Assembly (NCBI RefSeq): GCF_033473495.1
Contig: NC_088941.1
Span: forward strand, 2,542,001-2,606,000
Length of the DNA stretch: 64,000 nucleotides
Direction of reading: 5' to 3'
Source of the DNA: Cercospora beticola
Taxonomy: Eukaryota > Ascomycota > Dothideomycetes > Mycosphaerellales > Mycosphaerellaceae
Part shown: positions 12,162 through 23,752 of the stretch, in pieces
How positions within the stretch are numbered: position 1 is the first letter of the stretch
Layout: each line of letters begins with the position of its first letter
Made by a program: the position numbers and the translations under genes
The notes under the pieces: generated by a model
The model's input: only the letters and a program-made list of their open reading frames with translations
What the model was told of the DNA's origin: nothing
The model's database searches: none

Positions 12162-14495
12162 ATGGTGAAGGCAAAAGAAAATTCATCCGTGTTGCTGCAT
12201 AGATCTGGTTACACCCTTTTCCTGGTTGCAACATACTCGAGTCTGGCCTTGGTTGCCTGGACACTAACATGTCTGCTGACGTACAATCCTCTCACGGTCG
12301 GACAATATGAGCTCAACGTACACGAGCGTAGCTATGGATCAAGCGCCAAATTCTTCCATGCAAAATATGTCAAATCTGAGGAAATCTACAGAGCTGCTCG
12401 CACTCTCCAGACAATAGTAGCGCTGCTCACCATTCCCCTCACCTCGGCCGTCTGCTCTGCTGCTGCACCCGCATTCGCGCAGACTGGACCAAGGCAGCAC
12501 CGCTTGACAATGCGGCAGCTGATGGTGCTTGCTGATAAGGGATGGACTGATCCAGTGACTATCGCAAAGGTCTTGTGTGGGAATGGGAAGAAACTTGGAT
12601 CGCGGTTGTTGTTCTTTGCGGTATTGCTCAACATCCTGGGTAAGTTCGCGAGCGAAGTTTGGCAGTGTTCCAGATGTGAAATCATGGTTTACGAGGGCTG
12701 ACACAACCAAGGCGCATCGATTACCCCATTACAGACCATTCTCGTAACGCCAAAGATCATAAAGACTCCGACTGAGTCGACGTCAGTGATATTTCTGGCC
12801 GATATACCTGATCAATTCGAGGACTCGTGGGACAACAATGTGGTTACCATCATGACACGAAACGCGCTTTCGACAAGCAACACGGCGCCACAAGCTCGCT
12901 TGTGGCAGAATGAATTCAACTGTTCGATGCTGGTCAGCAACCTCACTGAGCAGTGTCTTCTGGGCGCTGCCACGCTTGGTCAGATCTCGCAAATGTCGAA
13001 TCCGTACTTTGCCCAATTGCCGGCCGGCACTCATACCGGGGTCATCAAACAGTTCCTTCCCCGGATGAACTCTTCTGTTCGATGGGAGTCTGTGCCAGCT
13101 GAAGCGATGCCTGCGAATTGCGCATCGCTACCAGGCTCATTCTACGTGCACTACTCGAACTCAACCTGGCCACCAGAGTCTGACTGGGACTTGATGGGAG
13201 GTGCGCCCAAGAACTGGAGCATCGAAGCCTGCATGCCCGGCAATCAAAGTGCTGTCCCTTGGAAGAGCACCTACCACAGGCAAGATTTCGTTGAAGAATT
13301 GTATCTCAACATATCCGTCATGGGCTACGACTGGCAACATGCTTCTGAACAGCCACCTGGTTCACCACACTTCGGAGGAGTCTTTAAAGTCACGTCCAAT
13401 ACCACCGCTGGCTATTTCGAGCTTCCCAATCACATGAACGGAGGAAAGGCTGGGGAGATTATTGAGGATGACCCCAAAAATCTCTGTGGCTCTGACTGTA
13501 TGTCGCAAACCCCTGCAGGAAAATTGTCGTCGAGATCTGCAGCCATAAATTATCAGAACGACGATTCTTGGGATCTCAACACTTTGAAGAACAAAGGTGT
13601 AAGTGTCCTCCACATACTTCGACAAGTCCGCTCGCTGACATGAGTACAGCCGCTTCTGACTGTCGCTATGGCTTTGTTCGGCTATGGGTCGTACACACCA
13701 GCTCAGCTCGATCACCCGAAAGCATACCTCTCGAACATCACATATTACAATGATAGTCCCAAGAACAAGACCAATCACGCCAGCAGCTGTATCAACCAAA
13801 GGCCGTTCGAATCGCTTCTTCAACCATCATATGGGAGAAGTGCGAAGTGTGTCATGGACGACGTCCGATCACTAGAAGAATTAGATGATGGAATCGCTCG
13901 CTATCTCCAGTCCTTTTATGTCAATACCCAATACGAAGTTGGAGATGCCGAAAGACCCACGAATGCCTTCGCAGCCGCCGTGTACCTCGCGACGGAGGCA
14001 TGGTTCACTACTGGTCATTCCGATTGGGGTTCCAGGTCAGTCCACTCTGACCCTGGAGCCGACACGACGATACCCACCATGTCTCTTGCGAGCATGATCA
14101 TCTTATCTCTGATGCTAGGCGTTTACCTCGCTTGTATTATTGTGCTTTCGGTCTATATCTCGAGGAAACCGTTGTGGACAAGACAACTGGACTCTTTTAC
14201 GATGATGCGGATTGGTGCCGAGATGCACGAACAAGTGCCTTTCAAGATATGTTTCGAAGTTAGCGCTGTCCGTATCTTGGACGATATGCCCGGCTACGTT
14301 GGTGATGCGACTGGAGGCGAAGGTGATGTCGGTATGTTAGGCATTGGGTCTAACACTCCACTCACTGGTGTCCGCTGGTACGAGAGCTACAAACCCGATG
14401 CCGTGAAAGAGGCTCAAGAAACGCGTCGAAGGGCTCAGTTCCAAATTCACCCATTAAGCCAGCAACAGGACAAGTCGGTGAACGCAAGGCAATAA
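12162..14495 (+). CDS. Orphan multi-pass membrane protein with large extracellular domain
   Basis: Three exons were placed: up to 12639, 12712-13598 and 13650-14495. The introns are 72 bp (gtaagt..ccaag) and 51 bp (gtaagt..tacag). From the first in-frame ATG (12162) the product has about 736 residues. The frame stays open upstream to 11871 with polar, coding-like sequence but no ATG, so a further 5' exon is likely (acceptor ctcag near 11891). Hydrophobic segments occur shortly after the ATG (YTLFLVATYSSLALVAW), again in the first exon, and near the C-terminus (MSLASMIILSLMLGVYLACIIVL). The central ~400 residues hold many N-glycosylation sequons and cysteines, so they probably face outside. 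The pattern is common in Dothideomycete orphan proteins; no function is assigned. Confidence 0.75.
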
Positions 14496-14758
14496 AGCTG
14501 GATGAGTTGCGGGAGGTGTTTTGCACACTACCATGCAGGTTTTGCTCGCTATCTGCAATGTCCGCCTACGAAGACAACACTAACGACAATCTTTGATTTA
14601 GATCCGTTCACCAAACAATAAGCCATGACAGAACCATCAGAATATTCGACCAGAGCTATATAGCCGACATGCAAGCCACAATGGCAAGCACCGAGCAAGC
14701 TTACCCATACCCACACCATACCTTCCAACGATGCCGCAACATTTTTGAACCACCTTCC

Positions 14759-15889
14759 CTAGTCGGTAATAACGAAGGAGTAGGTCCCGTCGACCTGATC
14801 TTCGCTGATCCTTCTCGCAGTGCACACCTCTCCGGTCTGGTCTCCGCCTTCGCACCCGGTAATCGTTCCGCCTAGACAGTTCAATGTCGCAGTGAACGCC
14901 ACATTGCCGCATTGGCCTTCTGGTGGTGTGAAGACATACGTATAGGACTGCGAAGCCGACTCCTCGGTCGTGAACTCCGTTGATGCCGATACGATTCCAA
15001 ATGGATCACCTACAGATGCTCCAAAGGTTGTTGATCTGGAGACACTCATTTCGTTGGTGACCTCTTGCATTGTGCCATCGCCGCAGATTCTAGCGCCAAT
15101 CTTGGAGGAAACGCTATCAGCCTTGGTGTAAGTGTCGCCTGATGGCGTGAAGGAGTCACAGTCGCGCTTCGCCAGGTTTTGTCCAATCTTGAACACTCGC
15201 ATTCCGGAAGTTGAAGTCGACTCGACTACTGATGAAGAGTTGAGGCCCAGATCTTCCATGAAGACATCCATCATGTCACCAGACTCGCTGCCGACGCCTA
15301 GCGGGACAACGACGTTGCCTGAGCCATCCCGGAGGACTACACTGGAAACGGTATTGAGACCACGCTTGACGCCAGATACCGCGCAGTCGCCGCTACCACA
15401 ACAGAATTGGACCATGAACGTGGGGTCTATGGCCCTGGACGGCTTGAAGCATCTTCCTCCACGGGTAACGATCAGAGGCTCTCCGCAGTTCGGATCTAGT
15501 TTGTGTCAGTAAAATGCGATTGATATTGGATCGACCACTTACCCTGCTGTCCCGCGGGACTACGGACAATGAACTTGCAATCAGGGTTGGGATGCTCCGC
15601 TGCGATGAGTTAGGATTTACTACACTCGCTTCAAAGTCCGAGAAGCCTCACCAATGTCGAAGATAATGTTCCTCCGAGAGTCTTCGACCTGTTCATAGTC
15701 CCCTGCCGTGCTGCCGAGCACGGTGTCGCGATCATATACGACGCAAGCTGGGTATCCTGTGCCGGCAGTGGTAACGGAATTGGGGCAGTTCTCACAGGTT
15801 TCATCTGTGCAGAGGCGCATTGGTGCTTGACCGAGGGCCCCAATAGGTAGGAGTGCCAGTAGACTGGGGAGTAGGCGAAGGAGGGCCAT
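14759..15889 (-). CDS. Secreted cysteine-containing orphan protein
   Basis: Three exons on the minus strand: 15889-15652, 15599-15543 and 15495-14759. Introns are 52 bp (gtgagg..cgcag) and 47 bp (gtaagt..actag). The product has 343 residues. The N-terminus is a clear signal peptide (MALLRLLPSLLALLPIGALG). The mature part begins with a tight cysteine group (CTDETCENCP), continues with CVVYDRD, and has further cysteines in FCCGSGDC and in the C-terminal CLGG..CEGG..CTARR region. No catalytic motif was recognised. It could be a cell-wall or apoplastic protein; an effector role is only a guess. It converges with the membrane protein gene, whose stop lies 263 bp away. Confidence 0.78.
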
Positions 15890-16644
15890 TGTGAGTGCGA
15901 TTCTAAGTGTTAATTGTGCTTGGGTGCTTGTTCAGTCGGGTCTGGCTCATGTACTTTGCTGAGACCTGCTTACTTATATGTCGAACATCTTTCATGTTTT
16001 CAACTCCGTCAACAGCATTCCTAAGGGCAATACGTCGTCTGCTACATCCCACAGATGATCCCAGTGAAGCGTCCAGTAGGCATCAAGCTATCAAATCCCC
16101 CAACAAGTCCTCCTCATGATCCTGCTTCTGATCCCCGGCTCTCGCGAATCATTTCTATTTATCGAACCCAAGCTTCAGGAATTGAGCGAATCAAGACGGG
16201 CATGGTCAACCCAGTTCGCACGTGTCGCTCGCTTTAGACACAGGTCGATCGTACCTCGTGATAGAGCTGCCGGCTAAAAGTCACTGTATCACAGCTTGGT
16301 GCTCCTTCGAGCCTTCCCTTTCTTTGATCCCACTGCCTGAGCCTTGTTGGCCGCCATGCAGGCCGCTGATCACGACTCAATAGGCAAGATGCTGACGATG
16401 GACAACAGTATGACTACGAAGCTCGATGTGGAGGACATCTGTTTTTAGAGATGTTTTCACAGCAGAAGGCCACCAGCTACCAGACCAAGACGCTTAGTAC
16501 AGACAATCAAGACGTACAGACCTACAAAACTTCCTGGTGCGCAATCACCACAGCAGAAGAATACTTATACCAGTGCCATCTCCCTTTCCGCAAACACATT
16601 CCACCTTCTCCAAACTGCCCTGATCAACCACCTGAACAATCAAA
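15890..16644. other. Divergent intergenic region
   Basis: This 755 bp stretch lies between two divergently transcribed genes for secreted proteins (starts at 15889 minus and 16645 plus). No gene was recognised. It may hold both promoters; a TATA-like ACTTATACC occurs near 16563-16571, about 75 bp before the plus-strand ATG. Confidence 0.45.
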
Positions 16645-17091
16645 ATGCATCACCTTTTCTGCACAATCGTAGTCAGCCTCAGCACTCTGGCTTTTGTCAG
16701 CGCTGCCCCAACTCTCGTCACTCGCAACGACAAGATCGATCCTCTCCTTCTCACCTTTTGGGAGAATGGCTGCAACGTGGAAGGAATGTCCAATCAAATC
16801 ACCTACCCTTTTAGCAGTGAGGGTCCAGCTTATCCTGGTGACTGCGTTGCAACTGGCCTGTACAACTGGCAGAGTACAGAGATCGTTCAGGACAAGGGGG
16901 CAAGCTACTCGATCGAGTTGTTTTCAGGAGAGGGATGCAATAACCCGATCGTCGTAAGTGGCAGCCCAATCCATCCTGAATAATCAGTGCCGGGGATATG
17001 CTAATTTGGCTTTTAGACTGTGACGGAGAATGGTTGCTATACTCAGCCTGAAGGACAAATTGTGCTCTCTGCTAGGGCTAGCTTGAAGTGA
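16645..17091 (+). CDS. Small secreted protein with four cysteines
   Basis: Two exons, 16645-16953 and 17017-17091, are joined across a 63 bp phase-0 intron (gtaagt..tttag). They encode 127 residues. Residues 1-20 form a signal peptide (MHHLFCTIVVSLSTLAFVSA). The mature part of about 107 residues has four cysteines (NGCN, GDCV, EGCN and NGCY contexts), enough for two disulfides. Without splicing, the frame ends in a short tail that lacks the fourth cysteine, which supports the intron. No domain was recognised. Size, secretion and cysteines fit the broad class of fungal small secreted proteins, which includes effectors and wall proteins, but nothing specific can be claimed. Confidence 0.75.
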
Positions 17092-17736
17092 GCTCGTGCT
17101 TGGCTGTTGGTGAACAAAGGGAATATAGCACCATTCCGAGTTCGATAATTACACAGTATGAGCAGGAGATTGCGCGAAGGCTTAGCAGTTGAGCCGAATA
17201 TCTGAATGGAGCGAGTTGTGTCTTGATGTATGTAAATGATGATCCCGCAGTATTGAGTGATAAGATGGATCAGAGATTCACTTGGCAGTTGTGCATGTTC
17301 AGAAGGTACGATGAATCGATAACATGAGTCCGACCATGAAATTAGTCTAGCAGGTGATTTTGCAAAACATTCGTTCCGCTGCGCTCCGACGCGTTTTATG
17401 CAGTGCAGTAGTCTCCACTACTCTCCACTGGACGTCGGCAGAAGAGTGAAGATTTTGCCAAGGGCGACTAGCTCCAAGATCGACGAAGGATTGCGAGAGG
17501 GATTAGTGCGAGGGATTTAGTACGAAGGCTAAATTGAGCCGATGAAACCATAGTCACCGCGACACAGATCTGCGCGACCACGTGTGCGCTGTTGCCGCCG
17601 TGTGGTAAGACCTGCGATTCGACGGTAGACGCGCTCTTCGTAGAACCATACAATTTCAAGCAGTTGTTTGATTGATAGTATACATTCATGCGATTGGACT
17701 TCGCTTCTTCCTCTTGAATCGGGCGCCAGGCACATC
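17092..17736. other. Intergenic region between convergent genes
   Basis: The 645 bp between the small secreted protein and the convergent minus-strand gene shows no supported coding region. Short minus-strand frames at 17468-17735 lie directly downstream of that gene's stop and look like 3' untranslated sequence. Confidence 0.45.
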
Positions 17737-18727
17737 TCAGTCCGTGATGACTGTGGACAGAATGCCTTGAATGACCATGTCCTCGAGATTCATATCTCCG
17801 GCGTTCTCAGCGTAGTCCGAGACGAATGTTGGGCCACATGCCTCCACAGCCTTCATGCCATCGCCTTCCCCACCAATGCCTTCGCAGTCAGTCATAAGAT
17901 TTGCACACCACTGTAAGATTGTCAGCTCATGACCAAAACTGTCGATCACAGCATTTGCGCGCACTTACCCTCCTTGGTGTAAAGGCCACATTGAAGCTCG
18001 CTCCCCCACGTACAATGACATCGTAGTTAAGCTCAGCGCTACTCAGCGCTGGGAAAAAGCGGCTTGTCAGATTCTGGAGGTCCAAGAAGAACTGGTCGAA
18101 TTCTGGCTCGGCGGCCGAAGAGCCGTTGATGGTGCGGTTGTTGTCCAGGATGCCAGTGTCGATTGGGAATCCGAATGTGCAGAGCGTGTCCGTACCGCAC
18201 GAAGTGCGAGGGCTGACTGCCTTGGAGGAGTCACTAGTGGTGGTGAAATTGTTCATCACGTTGATCGTGCAACCCGTGGATGTACCTTGTCGCTTGACCA
18301 GATTTCCGGGAGAGAGGGAAGGCACAATTGTGCCGTTGACGGTGAAGATCATTGAGAATATGGCCACGAGAAAGAGCACTCTCAAGGATATGGGGCTGAT
18401 TCTCTTTGGGCTGCTAGAGCTGGAGTCTCCGTTCGATAGGCGTTCGGTGATATTACCCATGATACCCTCCTGGCAAAACGGCTGTGAGGCGAGGACCGTG
18501 TTGACATCGCTGTCTTCCACAAGGCAATCGACGAATTGTTGCGACACGAGGTTTGTGCTGCAGTATTCGGTGCACAGGTATTGCTGTACGGGATTGTTGT
18601 TGCAGCACGAGGCCAGCCGAGAGTTGTTGGATGGACTCGCCAAGCCGCAGATACGACCCGAAGTGTTGTTCAGCACGATCGGAGGGCTAGGCGAGCCTTG
18701 CGTGCAGGTGAAGTTGAGTGTAGACAT
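17737..18727 (-). CDS. Orphan single-pass membrane protein with Cys-rich N-terminal domain
   Basis: Two exons on the minus strand, 18727-17969 and 17910-17737, are joined over a 58 bp phase-0 intron (gtaagt..ttacag) to give 310 residues. There is no N-terminal signal peptide. The first ~95 residues hold about ten cysteines, including CCNNN and CTEYCS, plus several N-glycosylation sequons. A hydrophobic stretch (LRVLFLVAIFSMIFTVNG) follows near residue 120-140 and could be a signal anchor. The C-terminal half has CTINV, CGTDTLCTFG and further sequons. Topology is unclear, since both halves look extracellular. No family was recognised. Confidence 0.65.
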
Positions 18728-19935
18728 GGTAATCTCAGGTGCGGTATAGAGCAAGTAGGATGGAGCAAGAGCAATGAAGTTAAGGGTAGTTGCTCAGGAG
18801 CGGCGCGAATATTTTTATGATGAAATCGTGCAGCAAGCAAGCATCACGCGTGCACGGCGCGCCATCACACACTGGCCCGAAGGCTGAAGCCAATGTCTAC
18901 TGTGCCTCACCAACAGACTTTCATGGAGAAGGATTCACTTGGAAGTAGGTTCGACGGCTACCGGGTGCGGCTCATCTTGGCAAAGCAGATCGACAGCTTG
19001 GCTTCTCAAGGTGGACCGAGGGGTAAAAGCGGCGACAGAAAGACAAGCCTGACCTGCCCGATGTGCAGCAGCATGCCGGATTCTCAGATGCGCCGAGCCA
19101 GCGCATAGCATGCCCTTGTGCCAGTGAACAGCGAATGCTGCATGCATCAGTCAGAGACTTGACGGAAAAGTCGTTTCAAGCTGTTGCTTAGTAGGCTAAG
19201 AACATACACAATCGCTTCACGTGCCGGCGCTTATTTGTCCAATACCGAGTGAGGCAGCCGCTGGCAGCGAAGGAGGTGGCCGGGAAAACTCGAGCAGGCG
19301 GCGCTTCAAGCCAGCATGACCGAGACTCGCGTCTTGTGTTACATGCCGATATGTCTTTTTCTTGCAGATCCATCGCCGTGGGCGCCAATGCATAGACCCA
19401 TGCGTGGTGTTGGTGCAGGCCGCCGGAAGCCTAAGTGAGGTATAGCCATCAAGCTACGCACGCTGGCGACTCTGCATCTGAAGCTAGCCTGTTCCGGGCG
19501 CTGAGCCGTGTCGAAAGATCGGCTACCAATACGATCAATGGAAGATCGCATAGCCTCGTAGCAGCAGCGATATCATGAGAGTATAGTGCTGCGGCGTTAG
19601 GGATCGACTAGTGGGCAAACGCAGATGTGAATCCTTTCTACGCCGCACTCCTACATTCAACTTTGCTTTCGATGACGGAAAATTCTCCCACTGAGCGCGA
19701 AGGTCCCCCCGCCAAGGTAGTATAGACCGGCTGCGCCGCAAGCAGTGAACATATATGATGGCGAAGGACTGGGAGCATTTCCATGTGGAGCGGTGCAATC
19801 CGCGTTGCTTTACCACAGACCAAAGAATCGGCCTCGGTGAGTCCAGACCAGATCTCTCCTCTTTTCAAGAGGAAAATCACTTACCACAAGTAATGCAGGT
19901 TCCCCGTCGCTCCTCTGGATCGGTTGCGAACCAAC
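18728..19935. other. 1.2 kb intergenic region
   Basis: This lies between two divergently oriented genes (starts at 18727 minus and 19936 plus). Minus-strand frames between 19188 and 20043 were considered, but they have mixed composition and no domain. I see no supported gene. Confidence 0.45.
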
Positions 19936-20457
19936 ATGTCCAACGCCGCATCGAATGACATCAAGACCACGACCGCGCGGATAGACCAAAAGAGACCAGC
20001 ACAAATCCGCGCCAACTGTTTTGCCTGGACCGCACCAAGTCATGTGCAGCAGGCGAATGTGTCCGGAACATTACAGTGCGTGAGCACAAAGATGTATGCC
20101 ACGATGCAGAATGCCGGCAATGAATGGCCTCCGCAGGGCCAGATTCAGTCCACGTGCGTTCCGTCCGATCAGTCGTTATCGATCGGGGCCAGCAAACCCC
20201 AAGAACAGGTTTACTTTTGCTGGCAGCATGGATGTCAGGGAAGGCCATTCACAAACCTCAGTAATTACAAGCGCCATTGTAGAGAGCAGGATCAAGCGTA
20301 CGCGAAACCCGCCTGTCCAAGATGCGGCAAGAGTTTTTTGAGGGAAAAGGTTCGCGATGATCATTATCTCCAGAGACGTTGTAGGGTCGTAAGCATCGAT
20401 GCCAATGGTGTCCCTCTTTTGATACCCCTCGACCAGAGCAGCGCAGGGGCCCGGTGA
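19936..20457 (+). CDS. Small zinc-finger protein (one C2HC-type finger plus degenerate finger)
   Basis: The ORF from ATG 19936 encodes 173 residues. The N-terminal half is polar and probably disordered. The C-terminal half holds a first element C-x4-C (FCWQHGC) followed by a KRHC segment in which the last ligand is not clear. A second element, CPRCGKSF..DDHYLQRRC, fits CX2C-X12-H-X5-C. The arrangement resembles short fungal C2H2 proteins that have paired fingers near the C-terminus, with drifted ligands. It may be a nuclear DNA-binding protein, or a decaying copy of one. An upstream exon cannot be excluded. Confidence 0.55.
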   Translation: MSNAASNDIKTTTARIDQKRPAQIRANCFAWTAPSHVQQANVSGTLQCVSTKMYATMQNAGNEWPPQGQIQSTCVPSDQSLSIGASKPQEQVYFCWQHGCQGRPFTNLSNYKRHCREQDQAYAKPACPRCGKSFLREKVRDDHYLQRRCRVVSIDANGVPLLIPLDQSSAGAR

Positions 20458-21303
20458 GGGAGATTATGCAGGCAGGCTTGCTCTTCGGAATGGTGTACGT
20501 TGGCATTGGTTGGAGTTGAGAGGATGTCGTTGCCTATAGCGGACGGCCCTTGGCCAGACGGCAATCCGAACCAGACATATCTTGCCGTGTGCCCTCGTGT
20601 TGATCCTATCTCATCTCTTTTCTTTCTCAGGCGGTCCCGACCCTGCCATAGAGGGCGCAGACCAGGTTCATCGCACGCCGGTACTGGCGCAACTTAATGA
20701 CCGGCGGTACTGCAGCCGCTTTTGCCTGCCGTTCTTGTCCACAGCAGCATTCATTCCCAGACAAGGAGCCGTGCCAACCGGCACTTTGGTGTCGCTGTTC
20801 TGCCGCGTACTGCCCAAAGTGCTCCAGTTCAGCGTGCGCCATCCTGCGGCTTACACGAAAACTCGGTATGGTGGATGGCTTCGGTACTTGCGGTGCGTGC
20901 TAGCAATCGGTCGTGACACTTCGTCGGAGGCGCGTTGTTCCTGTGATCGAAGTCTCATTGCAAGTGTGTCTTGAGATCGAGTTGGCGCTAATCTGTAACA
21001 GGCTAGCTCAATGCTTATGTCAGCAGGCATCCACCAACACCTTCCCGTCCTTCTGAGCTTGTAAACACTTCATCTGATACAATAACCATCCGGCTTTGAT
21101 CATACTACAAGCACGAGGCAGCGTACACCGCGTCTTTATATGGCCAAAAGATTGCACATGCGTTCGAGAAAGAGTCAATTCTCCAATGCCGAGGATGCTT
21201 CTGAAGGATTCCAAAGCTCGGAGTTCAAACTCGGAACTCCGCGCTATCAACACTTAGCTGCCCTGTACTGCCCTGAAGACAGCTGAGGTCGTCAAGAATC
21301 AGG
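20458..21303. other. Intergenic region upstream of Zn2Cys6 regulator
   Basis: No supported gene was seen in these 846 bp. A 68-codon cysteine-rich frame at 20697-20903 (plus) has no signal peptide and overlaps another frame of equal quality, so it is treated as chance. The downstream part should contain the promoter of the regulator at 21304. Confidence 0.45.
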
Positions 21304-23673
21304 ATGTCTGATACTACGCCCAATACGCAAGTTCGAACAGTTCACGTCAAACGCCGAAATGGCAAGTTACAGAGCTGCGAGCCATGTCGCGTCCGGAAGC
21401 TGTCCTGCGATCACAGACTGCCAGCGTGTACAAGATGTATTCGAAGGAAACACGCGGAACAGTGCTATTATCATCCAGCGCCGATGACGAGGACAAACAA
21501 TGCCCGAATCTTGCCATCACCCGCAGAGTCTTCGGTCACCTCGCCTAGTGCTGGGTCACGGGTAGTTCAGGGGTCTGGGCAAGGTACGTTCACAAAGGAA
21601 TGGCGTCAAATCTCAACTACGTCTCTTTTTACACCCAGCAGTAGAGTTGACGTGGGACACCATCTGTAATTCTGAATCACATGCATTTTCCTGGACCGCA
21701 TTCTGACCTCTGATCGGCTGCTCTTAGGCACATCTTCCTATCGACCACAAATATGGACACCAGATCATGTCCATGGCAGCACAGAAAGTCGACGTATGGT
21801 CCAAGCACGGTCCGTGGTACGAGCCGAAACAGTACCACCGCCAGACCGGATACAGGAGATTCTAAGTGTGCCATCTGCCGGCATCTTGATGGATTCCGCA
21901 GCAGGTCGACCGGTCGGCTACCTAGGCGAAACCAGCTCTTCTGCATTTGTCGCGGAGCTGAACCAAAATCTGGGGATCGACACGCCGGCGACCCTCAATG
22001 AATCCCATACTGAACGACTGTCAGATGATCATGTGGAGAAAGGGCTCAAGGTACTCAACTATTTCAAGGACATCAGTCTAATTGAATACTTCGCGCACAA
22101 ATGGCTGGGAAAGCTGGACAGCTTCTTGATGTATAGTCCGATCTTTCGAATCTGGTTCGAGGAGTCGATTCCTGTAATCCAAGACGCGCTGAATGCAAAG
22201 ACGCCCATCACCCTTGCAGCGCAACTATCGCGCAACACGCAACTTTCTCTGCCGTGCACGCGGACGACCCTCGTCCAAGATTGGGCTCGTGCAGCGACCG
22301 GTCCTAACCTACGCTGGGAGACGATGGGACTGATCTTGACTCAAGTGGGCGTCATCGCATCCATGTCGCCTGCCTGGGAGCCAATCTTCACAGCCGGACA
22401 GTCGAGAAAAGAAATGGTCCAGACAATTTATGATCTTGCCGGCATATGCATCGAACTGAGTCAGCGTTGTGGAAGCCGCAATGAACTGCTCATCTGTCTC
22501 CTCTACGAGAGACTGCTTATTACGTCCATCATGCAAGGAGATACCTCTAGTCAGGTCTGGACGAGCTTCAGCGAGGTCGCAGACACTGCTGTTCTCCATG
22601 GTCTGCATTTGGAAGTACCCGAGAATGCAAACATGCCATTCTTCTTGCGAGAACTTAGGTCGCGAATTTTCAATGTAATCTTCTCCATGGACAAGCTACT
22701 TTCGACATTTCTAGGACGCCCACCTCGGATCAGCTACCGGTATTCTGTGGTTCAGGAACCTCATGATCTGACCGATGCCGAAATCTGCTCAGATCCTGAC
22801 ACTCTTCAAAGGAGACTGTCCGAATTGAGTCTGTCAGGCGGATGGTCTACTCGTGGTCCTGTCGCCAGAGCTACGTGGCGCAAAGCAAACACCAGCCGCC
22901 ACATCATACGCGAGGAGATACTGGAGATTGTCATCGGCCCTCATATCACAGATATCGAATCCCGTCTCCAGTTCATACGCGCTCGCGAGCAAGAAGCTCT
23001 TGCCAAGATGCCAGAGTTCTGTCGCTTAGACCCAGAGCAACTGATCGCCGATATCAAACGAAATCCCACGATCCATATTCCCGGAAGGGGAGTGCCCTGG
23101 CGACCGGTCGATGTGGTATGCTTCTGCTCAATCCATCTCGGCATGCAACACGCCGCATTCTTGCTGGAACGCGCTGCATACAACAAGACCAAATCGGATC
23201 CTTCGATGCTCATTGCAACAGCCAGGTCCTTACTGTCGCTTGTGCTGAAAGCTTATTCGCTCAGCGATTTTCTGAATGAGTTTCAGGTGGACCTGACAGA
23301 TAGTCTGGCATTCTACGTCGTGCCTACAGCAGGTGTTCTGGCATTGGAAATGCTAAAGCGCGAGCAATACTACCACGCCAACGATGACTTCCCGCGATCA
23401 GAAGTTCTGCAACAACTAAGTGTTCTGGTACCAATACTGGAGGCCGTTCCAGCGGATGAGGGCAACGGACCAATCTGCGCAATGGGATTGCATGCGATCA
23501 AGAAAGTGCTTGACAGACTACTATCGAGACCCTATCAGAGACCGGCGACGAATTTCGACGCGCAAACTGGTGGCGGTACGAACCAGTTCACCACAAATAT
23601 GGACAATGATGCAGACTTTTTGCAGTGGCTTGGAAATCTGGACTTCGATACGAGTGATTGGCAGTTGTCATAA
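21304..23673 (+). CDS. Zn2Cys6 transcription factor with fungal-specific domain
   Basis: Two exons, 21304-21583 and 21728-23673, are joined over a 144 bp intron (gtacgt..cttag) and give about 741 residues. The DNA-binding cluster is CX2CX6CX6CX2CX8C, with cysteines at residues 25, 28, 35, 42, 45 and 54. The spliced linker leads into GYLGETSSSAFVAELN, the entry motif of the fungal-specific transcription factor domain. That domain spans the middle of the protein, with the usual FLGRPPRI and EPHDLTDAEI-like segments. The first exon alone would make only the DNA-binding part. The intron is longer than others here, so the exact splice should be confirmed. It converges with another Zn2Cys6 gene whose stop lies only 79 bp away. 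Confidence 0.88.
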
Positions 23674-23752
23674 TGGATAATATACAGGCACATTCTTCGT
23701 ACAGAGCAGAATCAGAACATTATAAGCATTCATCCTGCACAATATTTCCTTT

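Noticed and set aside
20697..20903. 68-codon cysteine-rich ORF (plus strand)
   Set aside because: No signal peptide, no regular cysteine spacing, and an overlapping frame of equal length; likely chance.
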